From NCBI GenBank assembly GCA_022316685.1, contig JAKJHU010000084.1, positions 2,613,001 to 2,677,000 on the forward strand: a DNA stretch of 64,000 nucleotides, in the 5' to 3' direction. Within the stretch, counting starts at the first letter, position 1. Each line of letters starts with the position of its first letter. Position numbers and translations under genes: made by a program. Below the pieces are notes generated by a model. The model saw only the letters and a list, made by a program, of their open reading frames with translations. It was not told the origin of the DNA and made no database searches. Shown piece after piece: positions 1 to 14,454 of this stretch. This stretch comes from Progne subis subis. Lineage: Eukaryota > Chordata > Aves > Passeriformes > Hirundinidae.

Positions 1-306
1 TACCTAAAGAGGCTCCAAGAGAGATGGAGAGGGAATCTGGAAAGGGCCTGGAGTGACAAGACAAGGGGGAATGGCTTCAAACTCACAGAGGGCAGGGCTG
101 GGCGAGTTACTGAGCAGAAACTCCTCCCTGTGAGGTGGTGAGGCCCTGGCACAGGTTGCCTCATCCCTGGAAGTGCCCAAGGCCAGCCTAGATGGGGTTT
201 GGAGCAACTTGGGAGAGTGGAAGGTGTCCCTGCCCATGGCAGGGGGTGGCACTGGATGACCTTTAAGGTCCTTCCAACCTAAATCAACCTGGGATTCTGT
301 GATCTG
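1..306 (+). mobile_element. CR1 LINE 3' fragment
   Basis: The fragment reads toward the CR1 3' end: GTGAGGCCCTGGCACAGG, then GGAAGGTGTCCCTGCC, CTTTAAGGTCCTTCCAACC and finally the ATTCTGTGAT tail typical of CR1. It is 5'-truncated by the window edge and has no coding capacity. Confidence 0.9.
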
Positions 307-3300
307 AAAGCAGAAGGGAAAATAGGCAGGGCAAGACAGAGAAATTAATAGCCTCTCCTTTATATATAGAAAATATATTTCTATATATTTCTATTTATCC
401 ACCCTTTATAGTGGATAATGAACAAACAGGATGAAGCCTTCTCAACACTTGTACTGGAGCTGACCCTATGCTGGTGGAACGGGGCTCCTGGAGAATGTCA
501 CACACAGCAATGAAAGCAAACAAGGGGCCAGCACAGGATTTAACACACCCAAACTCTTCAGGACAGACAAAACCCAGGAAAATCTCTTCTTTCTAAGGGC
601 TTGAAGGCTCTCGAGCATTTTTTGTTTTCTTCCCCTTATAAGGAGAGCATGAGCAAGTTCTATCCCAAAATTGTGTGTTCTGAAACACTGCCACGGACAC
701 AACTGGTTTAAAATAAATAATTAGGACATTAGAGACAGAAATCTTCACACTGGATTATGCATTAATACGTGCTAACTTCAGTTTTACAAAGCTCGTTACC
801 AACGTAGTGCACCAGTGATAAAATAAAAACGCAGTCATGCATTTAAAACACTGCAATTCAAAGCTTACATAGCAATAATAAGCAGCACTGGCTTCAAATA
901 TTTTAAAGTACCAAATTAATTATATTTCCATGCTTAAATTTGCCCTTGTGGTATTTTACATCTGTAGAAAGGAAGACACCACAAATACCCCAGGTAAACT
1001 TGGTGGCTATTCTGCTTCTTTTAGCTGGCTTATTTCTTTTTAATTTAGTTTCTTAAGCACCTAGTTTGGGCAGGTTGGTAATAGAATTAAAATGTATTTT
1101 CCTAAATTGATGTGGACTTCGACATATACCAATCTTTGCGCTGCACATCAAAAATATTTATGACTGATGTATCTACAACACGCATTTTACATCTTGTGTA
1201 TAATAAATATATTTAAATAGGGGTCTTCCCTTTCACATATTACATTTTATATGGCTATTAAGGTGTTTCATTCTGCATTTTCTGACAGGCTTTTAATTTC
1301 ACACACTTCATCTATTACTGTCTACTTTAGACACATCACTACAGAACATGATAACTGGTGTTGAATACAGAGTCACAGAGGCGGGGGATTTGCAATTCCA
1401 AGTAATGTGGAGCTGGGTGATAAATGGAGAACAGCAGCTGGGCTGAGAAGCTCAAGAGAGACAAAAATCACATTTGCAGGTAAGTGGAGTGGAAATTTGT
1501 GGAAATTGGGTAAAACAAAAAGCAAAACATTGTTATTAAAGGTGGAGTGAGAGGTAGCAAGAGCAACAGAGAGGCAATTTTCTCCTAGCTCCAGCAGGAA
1601 TTCATCTCAAGCTCTAACATGCAATTTCACTACAGAGCTCCAGGATGAAACGCAGGATTATACCTAATTATTTTGGGGGTTTGGATGATAAAACATAAAA
1701 ATCCCAGCAAGTGGCCTTTTGTGCCAGTGCAGCCCAAAAAAGGATGAATAAAAGTTGTAAAAACATCCAAAACCTGAACTGCAATAAATATCAAGATAAC
1801 CACCCAACAGAAAAGAAATGCAGCTTTAGGGATTTGGTATTTTCAGGGATATCTGTACTATGACAGCCCTGTTCAGAGGAAAATTGATCCAGCTCCTGAA
1901 GTTTGCCAAAACAATGCTAAGCTGAAGGAATACCACACAGCTTCTCATTTTACCCTTTCTGGCAGTAATATTTTAAAATGGAAAGCCATGAGTGCTGCAA
2001 GAGTATGGAAATGAGGACAATTAAATTTGCCCTATTACAAGTATTAAAAAGGCCGTTACGTAAACAGTCCGTTCCAAACAAAAAGTTAATAGATCTTTAT
2101 TAATGTGTTATTTATTTTGGTCATACCATCTTGTAAAATATTAATACTGCCTGAGTTTTGGCACTTTAGCTTTCAAAGTGACAAATCCTTGTGACTAGCC
2201 ACCATTAGTTTTGGCTAATCCTTAGGGCCAAAAAACCCCATTCCAAACTGCTGAGTGACAAACTCAGTGCTGGCAAAACTCCCTTTGTTTTGGAGAAGGC
2301 TTATCATAAAACCTTCCCCCAGGAAGATGGGGAAATGCAGGAGAGGTTTTGTAGAGCCATTGTGGAATTGTGGGCAGACGAAGTTTAATTTTAACGTAAG
2401 TTGGAGTTCAGCAACACATGTGGCACACTGGTACCAAGCTGGGCATGGAGACAAAGTCCAAGATCCCAATAAACCATCCCAGCCAGGCCTTCTGATTCTG
2501 AACTCACAAATAACTATCCTAGCTGCTCATTTACCTCCAGGAATAATAGCATCACACGTGACTCTCTATGCAACATCTCACATGAAAATTAGCACAGCTT
2601 CCACGTTTTCTTACATGTGTGTATGTGTGCACACAAACCAACACTAGTGATTTAAAAACATATAATATGTAGTACAAATTACTTCCTTCTTTCACCTATC
2701 TACTAGTTCTTCATTGATCTGACTCCAAACATCCCTGGTTTGGCTGAGCAGCCACCAAAGCACGTGGTGCAACGACAGCATCCCGTGTAGCCCCAGCTCT
2801 CCAGAATCTAATCCTGCTACATTCCACTCCCATCCTGCAGGCTACAAGGATGTGGGACTATCAGCTCAAGTGCAAGGACTCTGGCTTTGTTTTGAGGGTG
2901 GAGATGCTCTGGAAGGTGTCAGAGGTACCTGGAATGAAACCGGGAGCAGAGAGATCCCAGTGGCAGGTGCAGAACTGGAGAAACAACCTGACTAAAGAAG
3001 TGAATCAGGTCTATGGATAAAAGGAATGACAGGAAAACAAGCTTAGTTTATCTTTTCTTATTTTCTTTCTTTGCCCCTTTTCAAAAGCCTGTATTTTAAC
3101 CCAAGGGGGCCTTTGATTCCACCAGAAAATGTCTTCCCATGGAGCATCTTGTGCTTCCCCTGGCAGAGAGCCCTAGCACAGCCATTCCCATTGGCACTGC
3201 ATCTTCAGAGTATTTCTGCTTTACTGTGCCAGACCTGCTCAAGTTTTGAGCCCTGCTTAAGCCTCAGGTTGAAGCTGAGAAGGTGGTGATTCACTGACAG

Positions 3301-4573
3301 AGCCTCATCTCTCCCACATTTGTACCAGCCCTTCTCTGGCTCTTCCTCAAGCAGAATTAAAGCCTGGGACTCTGACCTCAGCACCCAGTGTGAAATGACA
3401 GCTTCCCTGATGACTGCCATGTCCCCCCATTCTCTTTATCTACTCATGTGACCTTCTTTCTCCCTGGCTCAGAAGTACTGCAGCACCAAAAGCAGAGATG
3501 GCAGCACATCAAAGAGCCTAAATTACAAGGGAAGTGAGTTTATTTTCACTTGAGCTGAGATTTTATTTTTTTAAAGCAAGACTTCAAAATACCTTAAAAA
3601 AAGTAGCTGAGATGATAATGGGATCGAAAAATTCAGTGGCATCTGAATAACATAATTCAAGCACCAGTATCAGGGGATAAGATAACCCACCCAGAGCAGT
3701 TCCCTGTGTAACACTGAGGTTACACATCTCATCTGGGCTGTGTTTCTGAAGGGGATTCGAATTTGCAGCCCTGTGGACAATAAAGAAATGTGGGATTAAG
3801 AAACAAGAGAGGAGAAAAAAGGGCCAGTCGATTCTCCCACCGCCTTTTCTTGTTCCTAAAATTTCAGCTGCCTGGAAATGGCTGATGAGAAGATGGGATT
3901 ATGCAAGCATTTGCCAACTTCTCACACGTTAAAGAAATGAAAGCCTCACTGATGGGTAGCTTAACCCATCTTCTAAGCACTGAGCTAAAACATGTTTACT
4001 AAGGAGAACTTGAATAGTGAAACCCCTTTAAAAAAAAACCAGAAGTGATGAGGACTTGACAATTCCCAGGATTAAAAAGCTGCATATATTACAGACAAGG
4101 TAATCTCCTTATAGTAAGATGAGCAAAGGGAAAATAAAGCCTTTTTGGTGGGCAAGACAGTTTTTGTTTTAAAGCATATCTATCCTGTCTCGCTGAAGAC
4201 TTTCTTGTATTATTGCCTTTTTTTTGCTCCTGATAAACATGACAGAGAAGAGCTACATCAGCCTTCCAAATCCTTATTGTTACATTTTCCAACATAACTA
4301 CTCACTGCTCCCATCAAACATGACCCACCAGTAGTAAAATAAGAAGCACTGTGCTCTTCCTACATTTGATCAGGTGAAGACTTGGGTGCTATGAGACAGC
4401 ACCAACCAAAGTGCAAAATAGCTTGAGTGAGTTTTGAATAGACCTTCAGCAAGTGTGTCACCCCAGCAGACTTGAGTTTCCCTGAGCTCTTCCTCCTTGT
4501 CATTCTGGTGACATGGTACCTTTGGCAAGTACCCTCATTTAACTACAGCTGAAGGCCTGTCAAAAATCTAACC

Positions 4574-4690
4574 TAGAATCACAGTATATCCAGAGCTGAA
4601 GGGACTCACAGGGATCACCGACTCCAACACCTGGACTCCCCAACAATCTGTTAAAAACCTCTAAAAAACCTTCTAAATCCTGCTCCAAAC
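4574..4690 (-). mobile_element. Degraded CR1 LINE 3' fragment
   Basis: The plus strand shows the antisense CR1 start AGAATCACAG, then GAAGGGACTCACAGGGATCA and CCAACACCTGGACTCC. This resembles the CR1 subfamily at 15945-16150. It is diverged, so the right end is approximate. Confidence 0.65.
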
Positions 4691-5851
4691 TGAAGTTGCA
4701 ACACCCACTGGAGCATCAGCAATGCAAAATTGCAGGTAGCAAATAGCTGATCTGGAGGTTGAAGAAGAAATCATATTGCCTGCTGCTCAGCCACAGGATA
4801 GGGCAGCAAAATAAACTCCATTTGCCACAGGAATGCACCTGTAGCTGTGTAATGTAAGGAATGTGTGTGCAGGAGAGGAAATATAAAGTAGGCAGGTTGC
4901 TGGAGCTCACATCTTCATGAGAAGCTAAAAAATCCCAGACTGTGGCTTTTTTTATAGCTGCCCAATGATGGCAAAAGGCAAATCTTCAGCTGGTGATAAT
5001 GGTTATGGTTCCTCTGGGACCTGCTGCTGATGTTTCCCCTCTGGACCTAGAGATGGAGGGGGAAACCCCAACCATTCTACATGAAGAAAAGCTGCACTGA
5101 ATGAGTGCAATCAGATGTGAGAACTTGCAACGACAAGAATTGTGGGATGTCTTTGAAAACTTCAACTGGGCAAAGCCCCAGCCTGCCAATAACAAAACCT
5201 ACGGTCCTTCAGCTTTAGAAGAGAAGATGCAACAGCTCAGAAATGCCAGAAGTGACTCAACCATGATTTTTAAGCTGCTTCAAGAGCATCTTAGTTATTT
5301 CAAGTACTCCTAAGAGTTTACCTGTGATTGCCTTCCCTTAAGTGGAATTACAAGCTGGCAAAGTGCTCAAATCAGGGCAAAAGAAACACAAACGATTTTT
5401 TGTGACTGCTGTGTTATGAATATGTTTTTTTTCTGTTCCAAACTGCCTTCCCTGGGAATTTTAAAATGCAGAAAACCAGCAAGTCTAGAGCAAATAATAT
5501 CTACATAAGTAGGTCATTTTCTTAATGGCAGGGAAGTGCTGTTTTACTCCAGCTCGTTTGTAACACAGACACACACATTTCCAAACAAAGCGTATTTTCA
5601 GATCTGCAAGGGAGGGGAGTGACTTATAATCATGGAGGCACTCACTCCAAGATCAAGTAGAGCCTAATTCAGAAAGACAAGCAGGAAAAAAGTCGTATTT
5701 TGCACCTTCCATGAGAGCTTTGCAGGGAGTTGTGACATTTTGGAGAAAATCCTCTCGCCTCACATAAGCCGGAGCTGGATGGTGCTGCACATTCCATTAC
5801 AAACGCAGAGCCATGTTAGTTCATTAGAGAAGTGATAAGTTCAATCCTTAC

Positions 5852-5946
5852 CAAGTTTTCTTGGTTCCTGGCTGCTATTTTCTGATCATCTTCTCCCCCA
5901 TTTTTCATGTATTTGACCTCTTCCACTGGTTTGATCCTATACTCAT
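5852..5946 (-). CDS. C1orf21: C1orf21 orthologue, second coding exon (residues 32-63)
   Basis: On the minus strand a long pyrimidine tract runs into TTGGTGCTCAG (acceptor, 5947-5957). Then come 95 bases encoding EYRIKPVEEVKYMKNG and, after a short acidic stretch, QKIAARNQENL. The exon ends at a GTAAGG donor (5851 downwards). The leading AT completes the split Asp codon from the previous coding exon, and the exon ends exactly after the Leu codon (phase 0). The peptide is the central conserved part of C1orf21. The segment after MKNG reads GEDDQ here, whereas my memory of the human protein is AEEEQ: conservative acidic changes plus one Ala/Gly difference. The downstream part of the protein, roughly 58 residues, is not found between 1 and 5851 on either strand, so the rest of the gene lies beyond the left edge. 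The human protein has no assigned enzymatic domain. Confidence 0.93.
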
Positions 5947-8448
5947 CTGAGCACCAAGAAAAAAAAAAGAAAAAAAATAAATTTGAACCAGTGTAGTTCA
6001 GCAGCTGGGATAAAAACCAAACTAAAACCAAAACAGCTGACTAGAATAGACCCTAATTAAGCAAAGCAACTAAAAATTACATGTATATCTTTTCAAAGGC
6101 TTACATGTGACTAATACAAAGTTTCTCCTGCCTGAAGCTTCAGTAAGAATTTCAGTAACTCTCTGGTCTAGCACAGCCATGGCACCAGGAAGCAGGGATG
6201 TTGGTGTGTAGTCTCTCTCAAATTCCTAGTTTTCTGTTTATCATGTTCAATACAAACAAGTTCTTTGCTCCTGGATTTTCAGCCTCAGTGAACCAACAAG
6301 CTGTGTACAGTGGTTACTCGAGAGAGGGCTGCTCATGGGTGCTCCATGCACAAGCAAAGCTGATGGAGACTACTGAAAATGTAGGTGAAAAGCTGGAAAA
6401 AGCCACACCATAACCACTTTGCCTTTTTTAAAATTTTCTTCTTCCTAAGGACATAATGCACAGTCACAGAATGATTTCTGGAGAAAAGGCCCCATGGTGA
6501 CCATATTCCGCTTCCCACTTGCCCCACCAAGCACCATTTTTCTTGCACACAAACATTACCCAGACAGAAATTCACCCTGAAAATAAGTTGAAAAAGTAAG
6601 ATTCTTGGTTTGTCCCTAATATTTACCAGCTCTTCAACTACCAGAATTCCTGGCTCCAATGCCAGTATGGAAATGTTATCTAACATACAGGTGCTATTCC
6701 ACAGTAAACCCAAAGCTCAAACAAGGGATTTTTTTTCCTTGGTAGGACAAAATGGGATTTCAGGAAAAATTATTTTTTCCTGCAGCCTGTGAATCCAGTT
6801 CTTGCAGGACCAACACTGCCCTTGTTCAGTCGCTTTTTGCTCTGGTTATGTTTGTAGCATGTGAATCTATTGGAAAAAACACCCAGAGTTGTGCACCCAC
6901 CCTCCTCCAGGCAGGATAAACAATGCAGAAGAGAAACTTCATCCCACAAAAGGGAAAAATATTAATACAAAGTGAAATGAGACACAGTACACTCAGAATA
7001 AAGGGCAAAATATGGGAAATTACAAGACACTGCACAAACTCTCCTCTTTCTCTTTGGGTTTCCAAGCAATTTCTCTCACTTATACTAAGGGAAAAACAAA
7101 GCACAAATAGATTTTTCTGGGTTACTGTATTTTTAAAAAAAGAATCAGTATTATTTAGATAAAGTTATTCTCAAGAAACTGTTAACCACAGAGTCTAGAA
7201 GTTAAATAAGCCTTTCTTTGAAAAGTAAGGCTTATTTTCAAAATAAACTTGTTTCAAATACAATCGTATTTTAAAAAATACATCATGGTTCGGCATTTCG
7301 TCTAGTCCACATCTATACATTTTCTTTATTACAGAGTTCAAGTAAACTGAATCTATCAAATAGAAGCATCTCAGATGCAGAGCCTCAAATCAGATGGAAG
7401 AATTTAAGATGATGTTATCAGATTGGTAAATGCGAACAGCTGAGTTTTTTGGGTTTTTTTTCTTTTTTTCAAGTGTAATTCAGCTAGGCTGGAGGTGACA
7501 ATTCATAAACCCAAAAGGGCTGAACACAATAAAGCCTGGGAATTAGAAGTAGGTGATTGACTGCAATTATCTAACTTACATTCTCCTCCCTGCCTCAGTG
7601 TTCTCTGTTGTGATTAGCAATAAAAAACCCCACACACAGAAAAAGCATCAAACTCCCACAGAGGGACGCAGGGATCTGAATGGGGAAACAGATGAGCAAG
7701 AGAAAGCAGCACAAAGGACATTTCCCAAGCAACAGCCAGTCCATGTGCACTGGAGGAGAGAGGAAGCTCAGCCCAGCCTTGTGGAAAACCAAGAAGGTAC
7801 GGAGTGGCCGACGTTCCATGGCAAAAATCACCCTGAAACGTGTCTGCTGCTTATTCCAAGAGATTAATTGTGATCAAACACCATATCCAGGCAGCAGCTG
7901 ATCCTCTGGGGATGGTATAGAAGGCATGTTTCCTTGGACACATCATCCCTTGGAGCAAGTCAAACAGGGCACCAAGGAGTCCCTGACTGATAGCCAGGAT
8001 AATCAGACTGACATGTGAAATTCTGATACACCCGGATAGGCCAGAGTCTTCTTAGAGATCAAAAATTTTAAATTCACAATGAACTGGGCACGCATCCTTC
8101 AAATGCTGCATCGTTTGCCACATGCATCAAGTAGCTCGGAATTGGAGGCAGAGAACTTTGCACAGATTTCTTACGATATTTCCAGAGATATTTTCAGCAG
8201 TGTTAGTAAACTTCAACACTTTCCTGATGATACAATAAGTATCCAATTATCTCCGGCACAGATGATGTTACTCTGCCCTCCATCCTACCAACTGCAGAAG
8301 TGCAGACACCTGGATAATTTATGCCCAAGATATGCAGCAGCAAGAAAGTTCCCAAAAATAAACCAGTCATTTTTCATAACATTTTTTGGACAAGTTGAAT
8401 CCACCACAGCAAACAGCAAGTCTTACTCTGGAGAAATCCAACTTTTCC

Positions 8449-8701
8449 TTAGGGGAATGGCTTCTCGCTGGGGCAGGGTTAGATGGGATACTGGGCAGAA
8501 ATCCTTTCCTGTCAGGGTGGTGAGACCCTGGCACAGGGTGCCCAGAGAAGCTGGGGCTGCCCCTGGATCCCTGGAAGTGTCCAAGGCCAGGCTGGACAGG
8601 GCTTGGAGCAACCTGGGAAGGTGTCTCTGCCCATGGCAGGGGGTGGAACTGGATGGGCTTTAAGATCCCTTCCAATCCAAGCCCATTCTGTGATTCTCTG
8701 G
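8449..8701 (+). mobile_element. CR1 LINE 3' fragment
   Basis: Sense-orientation CR1 tail, containing GGTGAGACCCTGGCACAGGG, CCAAGGCCAGGCTGGACAGG, CCCATGGCAGGGGGTGGAAC and the terminal ATTCTGTGATTCTCTG. It accounts for the C-terminal half of a 194-codon open frame that starts at 8079; that frame is therefore not a gene. Confidence 0.93.
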
Positions 8702-11577
8702 ATACAGATGAAAAAAAATCTGGAAGCCCCTGCAGATGTTGGCAGAAATCAGACTAGTAATAGAAAGTGTCTTACAAAATTAATATAAACGTCCTGGCTA
8801 AAACTGATGGTATGTGTTTGAGCAGAAGAAATCTCCGCTTGTATCTCAAAAAGCAATAAAGCTTTGACACAATCTGAAGCTGAGGATCTCCTTGGAAAGC
8901 CAAGAGATTATCTCCTGGATGAGACATGCTGGGGAAGGGGTTGAGGGGCCGGCACTCAGGCTCCAGTGCCTCGAGGAGTGATGAACAGCCTGGAGTGCCA
9001 GGCAGTTTCCAGCTCCAGCAATCCCCGGGCTCTGAGCAAGCCGTGCACGCACCAAGAGCAGACCAGAAGGCAAATGCAGCACCAGCCTGTGGAAAGCCAG
9101 GGATCAACTTCATTTTGGTTAATAACTGAGCCATCAACAACTGTGTTATCAGCTACACACAGAAATGAAGGGAGCAGATCAGAGATTCATCATGTTTGAA
9201 GCAACATCATTACTCATAAGCTCTCCTAGCTCCCTGTCGCAGGCACAATACTTTCCTTAAAACAAGGAGCACTGCTATAATGCATTGGTAGCATTTGATA
9301 GTATTGACTAGTCTCTTGCTGGAAGGAGGTATAAATAGATATGATTCCACTTTGCAAGGGAAAAGAACAGCTAAGTAATTATACAGAATTATATAGCTAA
9401 GGAGGACATTGTTTGCTGGTGTAATAGAGAAGTAACACCTTATTCACAGGTAAGACAACACCCTCTATTTCAAATATACTAAATACAGGAATTAAAATCA
9501 AATCATTATTTGCAGAAGATGGGTCTTGCACTGCATTATGTTATTTTTGGGAGGACACTATGACATACAAGCTTTTTTGACGAGGTGAAGCTAAAATTTG
9601 TCTTCTATAGATACTTTACACATAAGGTAAGGTGTTCAGGAACTACAGATTCTGAGATTGTTCTAATGTTACTGGCAGGATGAGAGCACTGCGAGTGCAA
9701 AAGGGATGTTGATGCAATGCACAGACCTTGAAGTAGATCATGAGGTGTACAGCCATTAATAGTTTTAGGTGGATATGAAAATTAGATTGAAGACAGGTTG
9801 GATGAATGGGCCCTTAATGCCTTTCTGGTAGGTATGTGCAAACTGCTAACCTGGTTCTGCTCAATAAGGTAAGAGTGACTTGGATTTGAAGAAGTAAAGG
9901 ATGATAAAACCATCTTTTAAGTTTTACCTTCTGATTTCTACTGAAGTAAACACAGCATTTTGACATATTTTGGTCTGAGCGGTCAGAAACAAATCCAGAG
10001 AAATCCTGAAATATTGATTGAGATCCAGTAGGACCTCACTAAGTCTGGCAGCCAACAAGATCTTTAAAACTGTAAGAAGTTCAAGATAAAGGAAATCTGT
10101 ACTACATGCATGTTTACCTTGGTCTTTTTCTGAAATACAGTTTTATATCAAAAAGACAAGTGAAACATGTTCATGTTTCTTTCTGGTATAGAACTAAAAA
10201 TCAAGTAGTGAATATGACAAAAAAAAAAAAACTTAGTACACCATCATTCAGAATGTGACATATCACATATAAAGAGAAATGCATCCTTATGCTCCTTTCA
10301 GGAGGAAAAACAAAATCAGGTCCTGTCTTCTATTATACGATGTATTATATAAAAAGAGAAAATTTCCAGTAACTCATATGGGGGAGGAATGGCTTTACAG
10401 GACTGTCACAGCATCCTGAGTTGAAGAAAAGCAACTCAATTAAATCAAAAGAAAAACAGCAAAAATGAACCACAAAAGACAGAAATACTGCAAGCATAAC
10501 ACCCACCACAAAATCACAGGATATGAACCAGAAAGCAGGAATGCTTCTAGCTCCAAACTGTGGAAAGGCATAGGGAGGAAGAATTTTGAAGCTGAATGTG
10601 CTGCAAAAATTCTCAGCAGGCAAATCTTATGAATGAAGATCTCCATCTGGAAACAGATAATTCCACTCAAACATGTCACCCAGTTGCCATGGCAATGTGA
10701 CAAAGAAAAACAGCACTCATTAATAACAATTTCAGTGATAAATGAGCATATCAACTTAGAATATTGAAACAATTACTGGGTGGGGGGGCACAAAACTGTG
10801 GTGGTTCCCATGAGAAAAATGTCTTTGGCACCTCCAGACATGGCTGTAAGTGCCTTTACCACACGAATATGGGCAATGACACTAATTCTAGCTCAGCTTA
10901 AAGGAAAGAACAAGACTAGAAAAAAGCATATCTTCATCAAATATATCTAGAGCCATTGTGACTTTTGGCAAAATATTTGGTTAAACAGCAAGCCTTTAAA
11001 TATGTAAATAAATAGAATGCTGATTTGCACTGCATTCCCGTTTCAGACATCTAAGAACAAACAGATTTGGTTCCACTGGCATCAAGAGGGACGATGGGTG
11101 AGCCTCTTCTGTATTTTTAGCAAGATATCAAGGATCAGGCAGGAGGTGAGTGCTACTTCAGTCACACCCGCGAGAGGGAAGTTTCTAAGCACACTTTCAT
11201 CTTCCTGTGCCACGTATTTTTCTGCAGTTTCTCTCGACTTTCTGTCACACGACATGCCAAGATTTATCCTCCATCCACACTTAACCAAATGTCTGTTCTG
11301 TAAAATAGGAACTTTCTGTCTGACAAATTCCTCTGCACTGTACTTAACTCCTGCCAGGTGCAGAAAGTGCTCCTACCGCTGTGAATGCCACGGATCAAAG
11401 CTTCATGTGCTCCCCTCTCCCAAAGGCTTGAAAGCTCCAAGCTATATTTAGATAAAAGATTGAATTGCTTTTTCTAAAAATATTTGTTAAGAATCGTAAG
11501 AGATTTTGATGCAATTGAAGTGAAACATAGAACAGCAGGTGAGCCACTTAGATGCTGAGCACAGAACATGCCAAACA

Positions 11578-12095
11578 TCCCAGAATGGTTTGGGTGGGAA
11601 GGGACCTTAAAAATCCTCCAATTCCACCACCTGCCATGGCCAGGGACACCTTCCACTAGCCCAGCTTGCTCCAAGCCCTGTCCAACCCGGCCTTGGACAC
11701 ATCCAGGATTCCAGGGGCAGCCACAGCTTCTCTGGGCACCCTGTGCCAGGCCACCCTCACCCTGACAGGGAACAATTCCTTCCCAATATCCCATCTACCC
11801 CTGCCCTCTGGCAGTGAGAATCCATTCCCCCTTGTCCTGTCACTCCACCCCTTGTAAACAGTCGCTCCATCTTTTTTGTCAGCTCCCTTCAGGCACTGGA
11901 AAGCCACTGGAAGGCCTGAAGCTTCTCCCCTCCAGGCTGAACAATCCCCAATTCTCCCAGCCTTCCCTCACAGTAAAGCTGCTCCATCCCTCTGATCATC
12001 TTGATGGCCTCCTCTGGACTGGCTCCAACAGCTCCATGTCCTGCCTGTGCTGGCATGCTAGAGCTGGATGCAGCTGTCCTGGAGCCCATCTCCAG
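11578..12095 (-). mobile_element. CR1 LINE 3' fragment (longest in window)
   Basis: Antisense CR1 running from CAGAATGGTTTGGGTGGGAA through the usual 3' UTR. It continues further 5' than its neighbours, into CTCCAGGCTGAACAATCCCC, CCAGCCTTCCCTCACAG and GGCCTCCTCTGGACTGGCTC. The length is roughly 520 bases. It is 5'-truncated and contains no intact reverse transcriptase. Confidence 0.93.
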
Positions 12096-14454
12096 TGCCA
12101 CTGGGAAGGAGGAACACTCCAGAATTCACAGCTACACTGGGAGGACATGAGCAATGGTGAACTGAGCTCTAGAGAGAGCCAGGCCACACATCAGAAGAAA
12201 AACCAAAATCACAGACCACCAGGACAGTCAAGGAGCAGAATTAGACTGCTTGGGTAGCTGCAGTTCCCACCACCCGAGTCATCAACCTTGAGTGCCATGG
12301 GTTCATGTCCAACTGGTCTGGAGGACTCAATGGGAGAGAGGAGCTACTTAGGTTATTCCATCTCTGTTATGGATGTGGTATGTATCCAACTGCCTGGATA
12401 TCAGGAAAGTTACGTCAAAAATCCCAGAAAAAGTCAACAGTCAGAGAAAGTAGTTGCAAAAATCCTGCAAATTAGTATTTCTTGAACTAAATATTAAGAA
12501 CTGGATGGTATCTAAGTTATCTTCTTAGGTCCAGCTTCAAGCACCCACAGAAAGCAGCAGCTTTACAGCTCATTTCATTCAACAGGGTTGAAGCATTTGC
12601 TCAGCTGTGAGGGTGAGTTTCTGATTCACTTGGACGTGGACTGGGAGTGAAATTTCACTGGAGGTCCCCCAGTATTGGGAGAGCAGCCTGTTGTCTCCTT
12701 CTGTTACCAACCCTCAAAGCTATCAATTCACAGGCAATTCTTGATCCAAGTGATCATGGTTTTACTAACACGAATAGAATAATAAAAATAGCTTAGGAAA
12801 TAAGCCAACCCATTTTTCTCAAAGGATTATCTGAAAATGCTCATTCAGATTTCCCAAATTAATTTATCTTGCCCTAATCCAATCTAAAAATACAGCCACT
12901 GCTGGGAGTCGAAGCAGTGGATACCACCAGATACTAAACAGAGAACAGGTACACGAACACACCAATTCTGCCAACAAAATCTAAATCCTCTGACAGAATA
13001 GCTCTTTAAAAATCAACACACCACACAGATCGCAGCACATCTGCAAAGCCCACCCTCAAGCACTTTTTCTTCCTCCTACAGAACCCGAACACGTACCCAA
13101 GGAGTGCCAATGACTGCTTCTGCACAAGGCAGATGTGACCACTAGGGCTGTTTTTTGGAGGAAAAAAGGGGATTGAGACATTCTGTGTAACAAAAGCCAG
13201 TCCTTTAACGGAGGATTCCTGCAGAATTGGAAGGACGTTCAGTGAGACAGGGGTAGCTCTTTTCGAAGCTATCCAGCAGCCCTATGGCATATCCAGTGCT
13301 TTGTGAAACATTCACTCCCTCAAGGGTCATGCCTACCTGAAAAGATTTAGCAACTTCCCTTCTACTTTATCAAACCTCCCTCCTGCAGGCCCAAATCATG
13401 ACAGGTTCCAGCAGCAACCTCTGAGGCTGACAGGTCTGACAGAACACAGCTCCATTAACTGTCCTGGACATGATCTTGACCTTTGCTGCTGGAGAAGCAC
13501 AAACCCTCATGTTGCCATATTAACCCACCCCTCACCAGTGCTTTCAGCAGTTTCCAGAGTTGCAAACCTCTCACAGCATTCCATCCCTTGGGAAACTGTC
13601 CTCTCCCAGCCTGATGTCTACCTATGGGAAAAGGCACTGACCCAACCCCTGTGCTGCTGCTGCTCCTCGAGTGCCTCAGGTTGTGTATCCTGGGTTTTCT
13701 GATTCCTTTGCCCCCAGTCTAAAGGTGGCAGGTGATGATGAAGCCATAATTTAGCTCCCTTGTTTCCATAGGTTTAATTTCCAAATTTGGCACGTGACTT
13801 GCAGAAACAAACCACAGTACATCAGCTGATACAGCAGGAGATGTGCAGCCAAATCAAGGAGGGGGTGACTTGCTTCCCATCTTCACTTGGTTTCTTCTTA
13901 GTTCCCTCTACTTGTTTTCTCTTCTTGGTTCCTACCACTACTTGGTTTCTTCTTGGTCAGAAAGTCCCCAAGACTACTCCACATTTTGAGCTGTTATACA
14001 GTCCAAGCCCTGTAAAACTGGAGTTGTTCATACAATTTTCTATCCCATTATGAATTAAGGATTGTTTCAGCTAACCTTACACCAGGGGCACAGTCCCACT
14101 GCTCTGTATCTGCCAGGTCTACCTTAGCTGTAGGTAGGTCAGAGGAACCACAGCCTCAGAGGCTATTTCATTATCTCAGGGAAGATTTTAAAATAGAGCC
14201 TCCACATTCCCAAATCCAGTTAATGCTAAACACACAATTTCTGCCTTGCCTGTACTGTCTTTGTGTTCAAGATCCGAGGAAACGCCATATGCGAGATGGT
14301 ATTGAAAAAACCTGCCATGTGATCATATAATTAAAGACTTTTGTGTGCTCCTCTGTAATTACAAAGCCAAAGAACAGTGCTGGTGGTGTGCACTCGTAAC
14401 TGTCTTTCAACCACCTAGATTTCTGCATGCTGAAACTATATAATTCATATAAAG

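Larger units (their letters stand above)
1..5851 (-). other. C1orf21 intron, 5' part (continues beyond left edge)
   Basis: This AT-rich sequence follows the GTAAGG donor at 5851 on the minus strand. It contains the CR1 fragments at 1-306 and about 4574-4690. Apart from those I see no gene, RNA or mobile element in 307-4570 or 4691-5851. The reading frames here are short and lack splice sites or family resemblance. Confidence 0.8.

Noticed and set aside
5101..5313. 70-codon plus-strand frame with a protein-like C-terminal half
   Set aside because: No acceptor or donor fits, no family is recognised, and it lies antisense in the C1orf21 intron.
1..5851. Search for the C-terminal exon(s) of C1orf21
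   Set aside because: No minus-strand segment resembles the expected acidic C-terminus, so they are placed beyond the left edge.
8079..8663. 194-codon plus-strand open frame
   Set aside because: Its C-terminal third is CR1 3' sequence and the rest shows no family resemblance or splice context.
11017..11451. 144-codon plus-strand open frame
   Set aside because: Composition and lack of recognisable motifs suggest chance. It lies in the C1orf21 intron with no splice signals.
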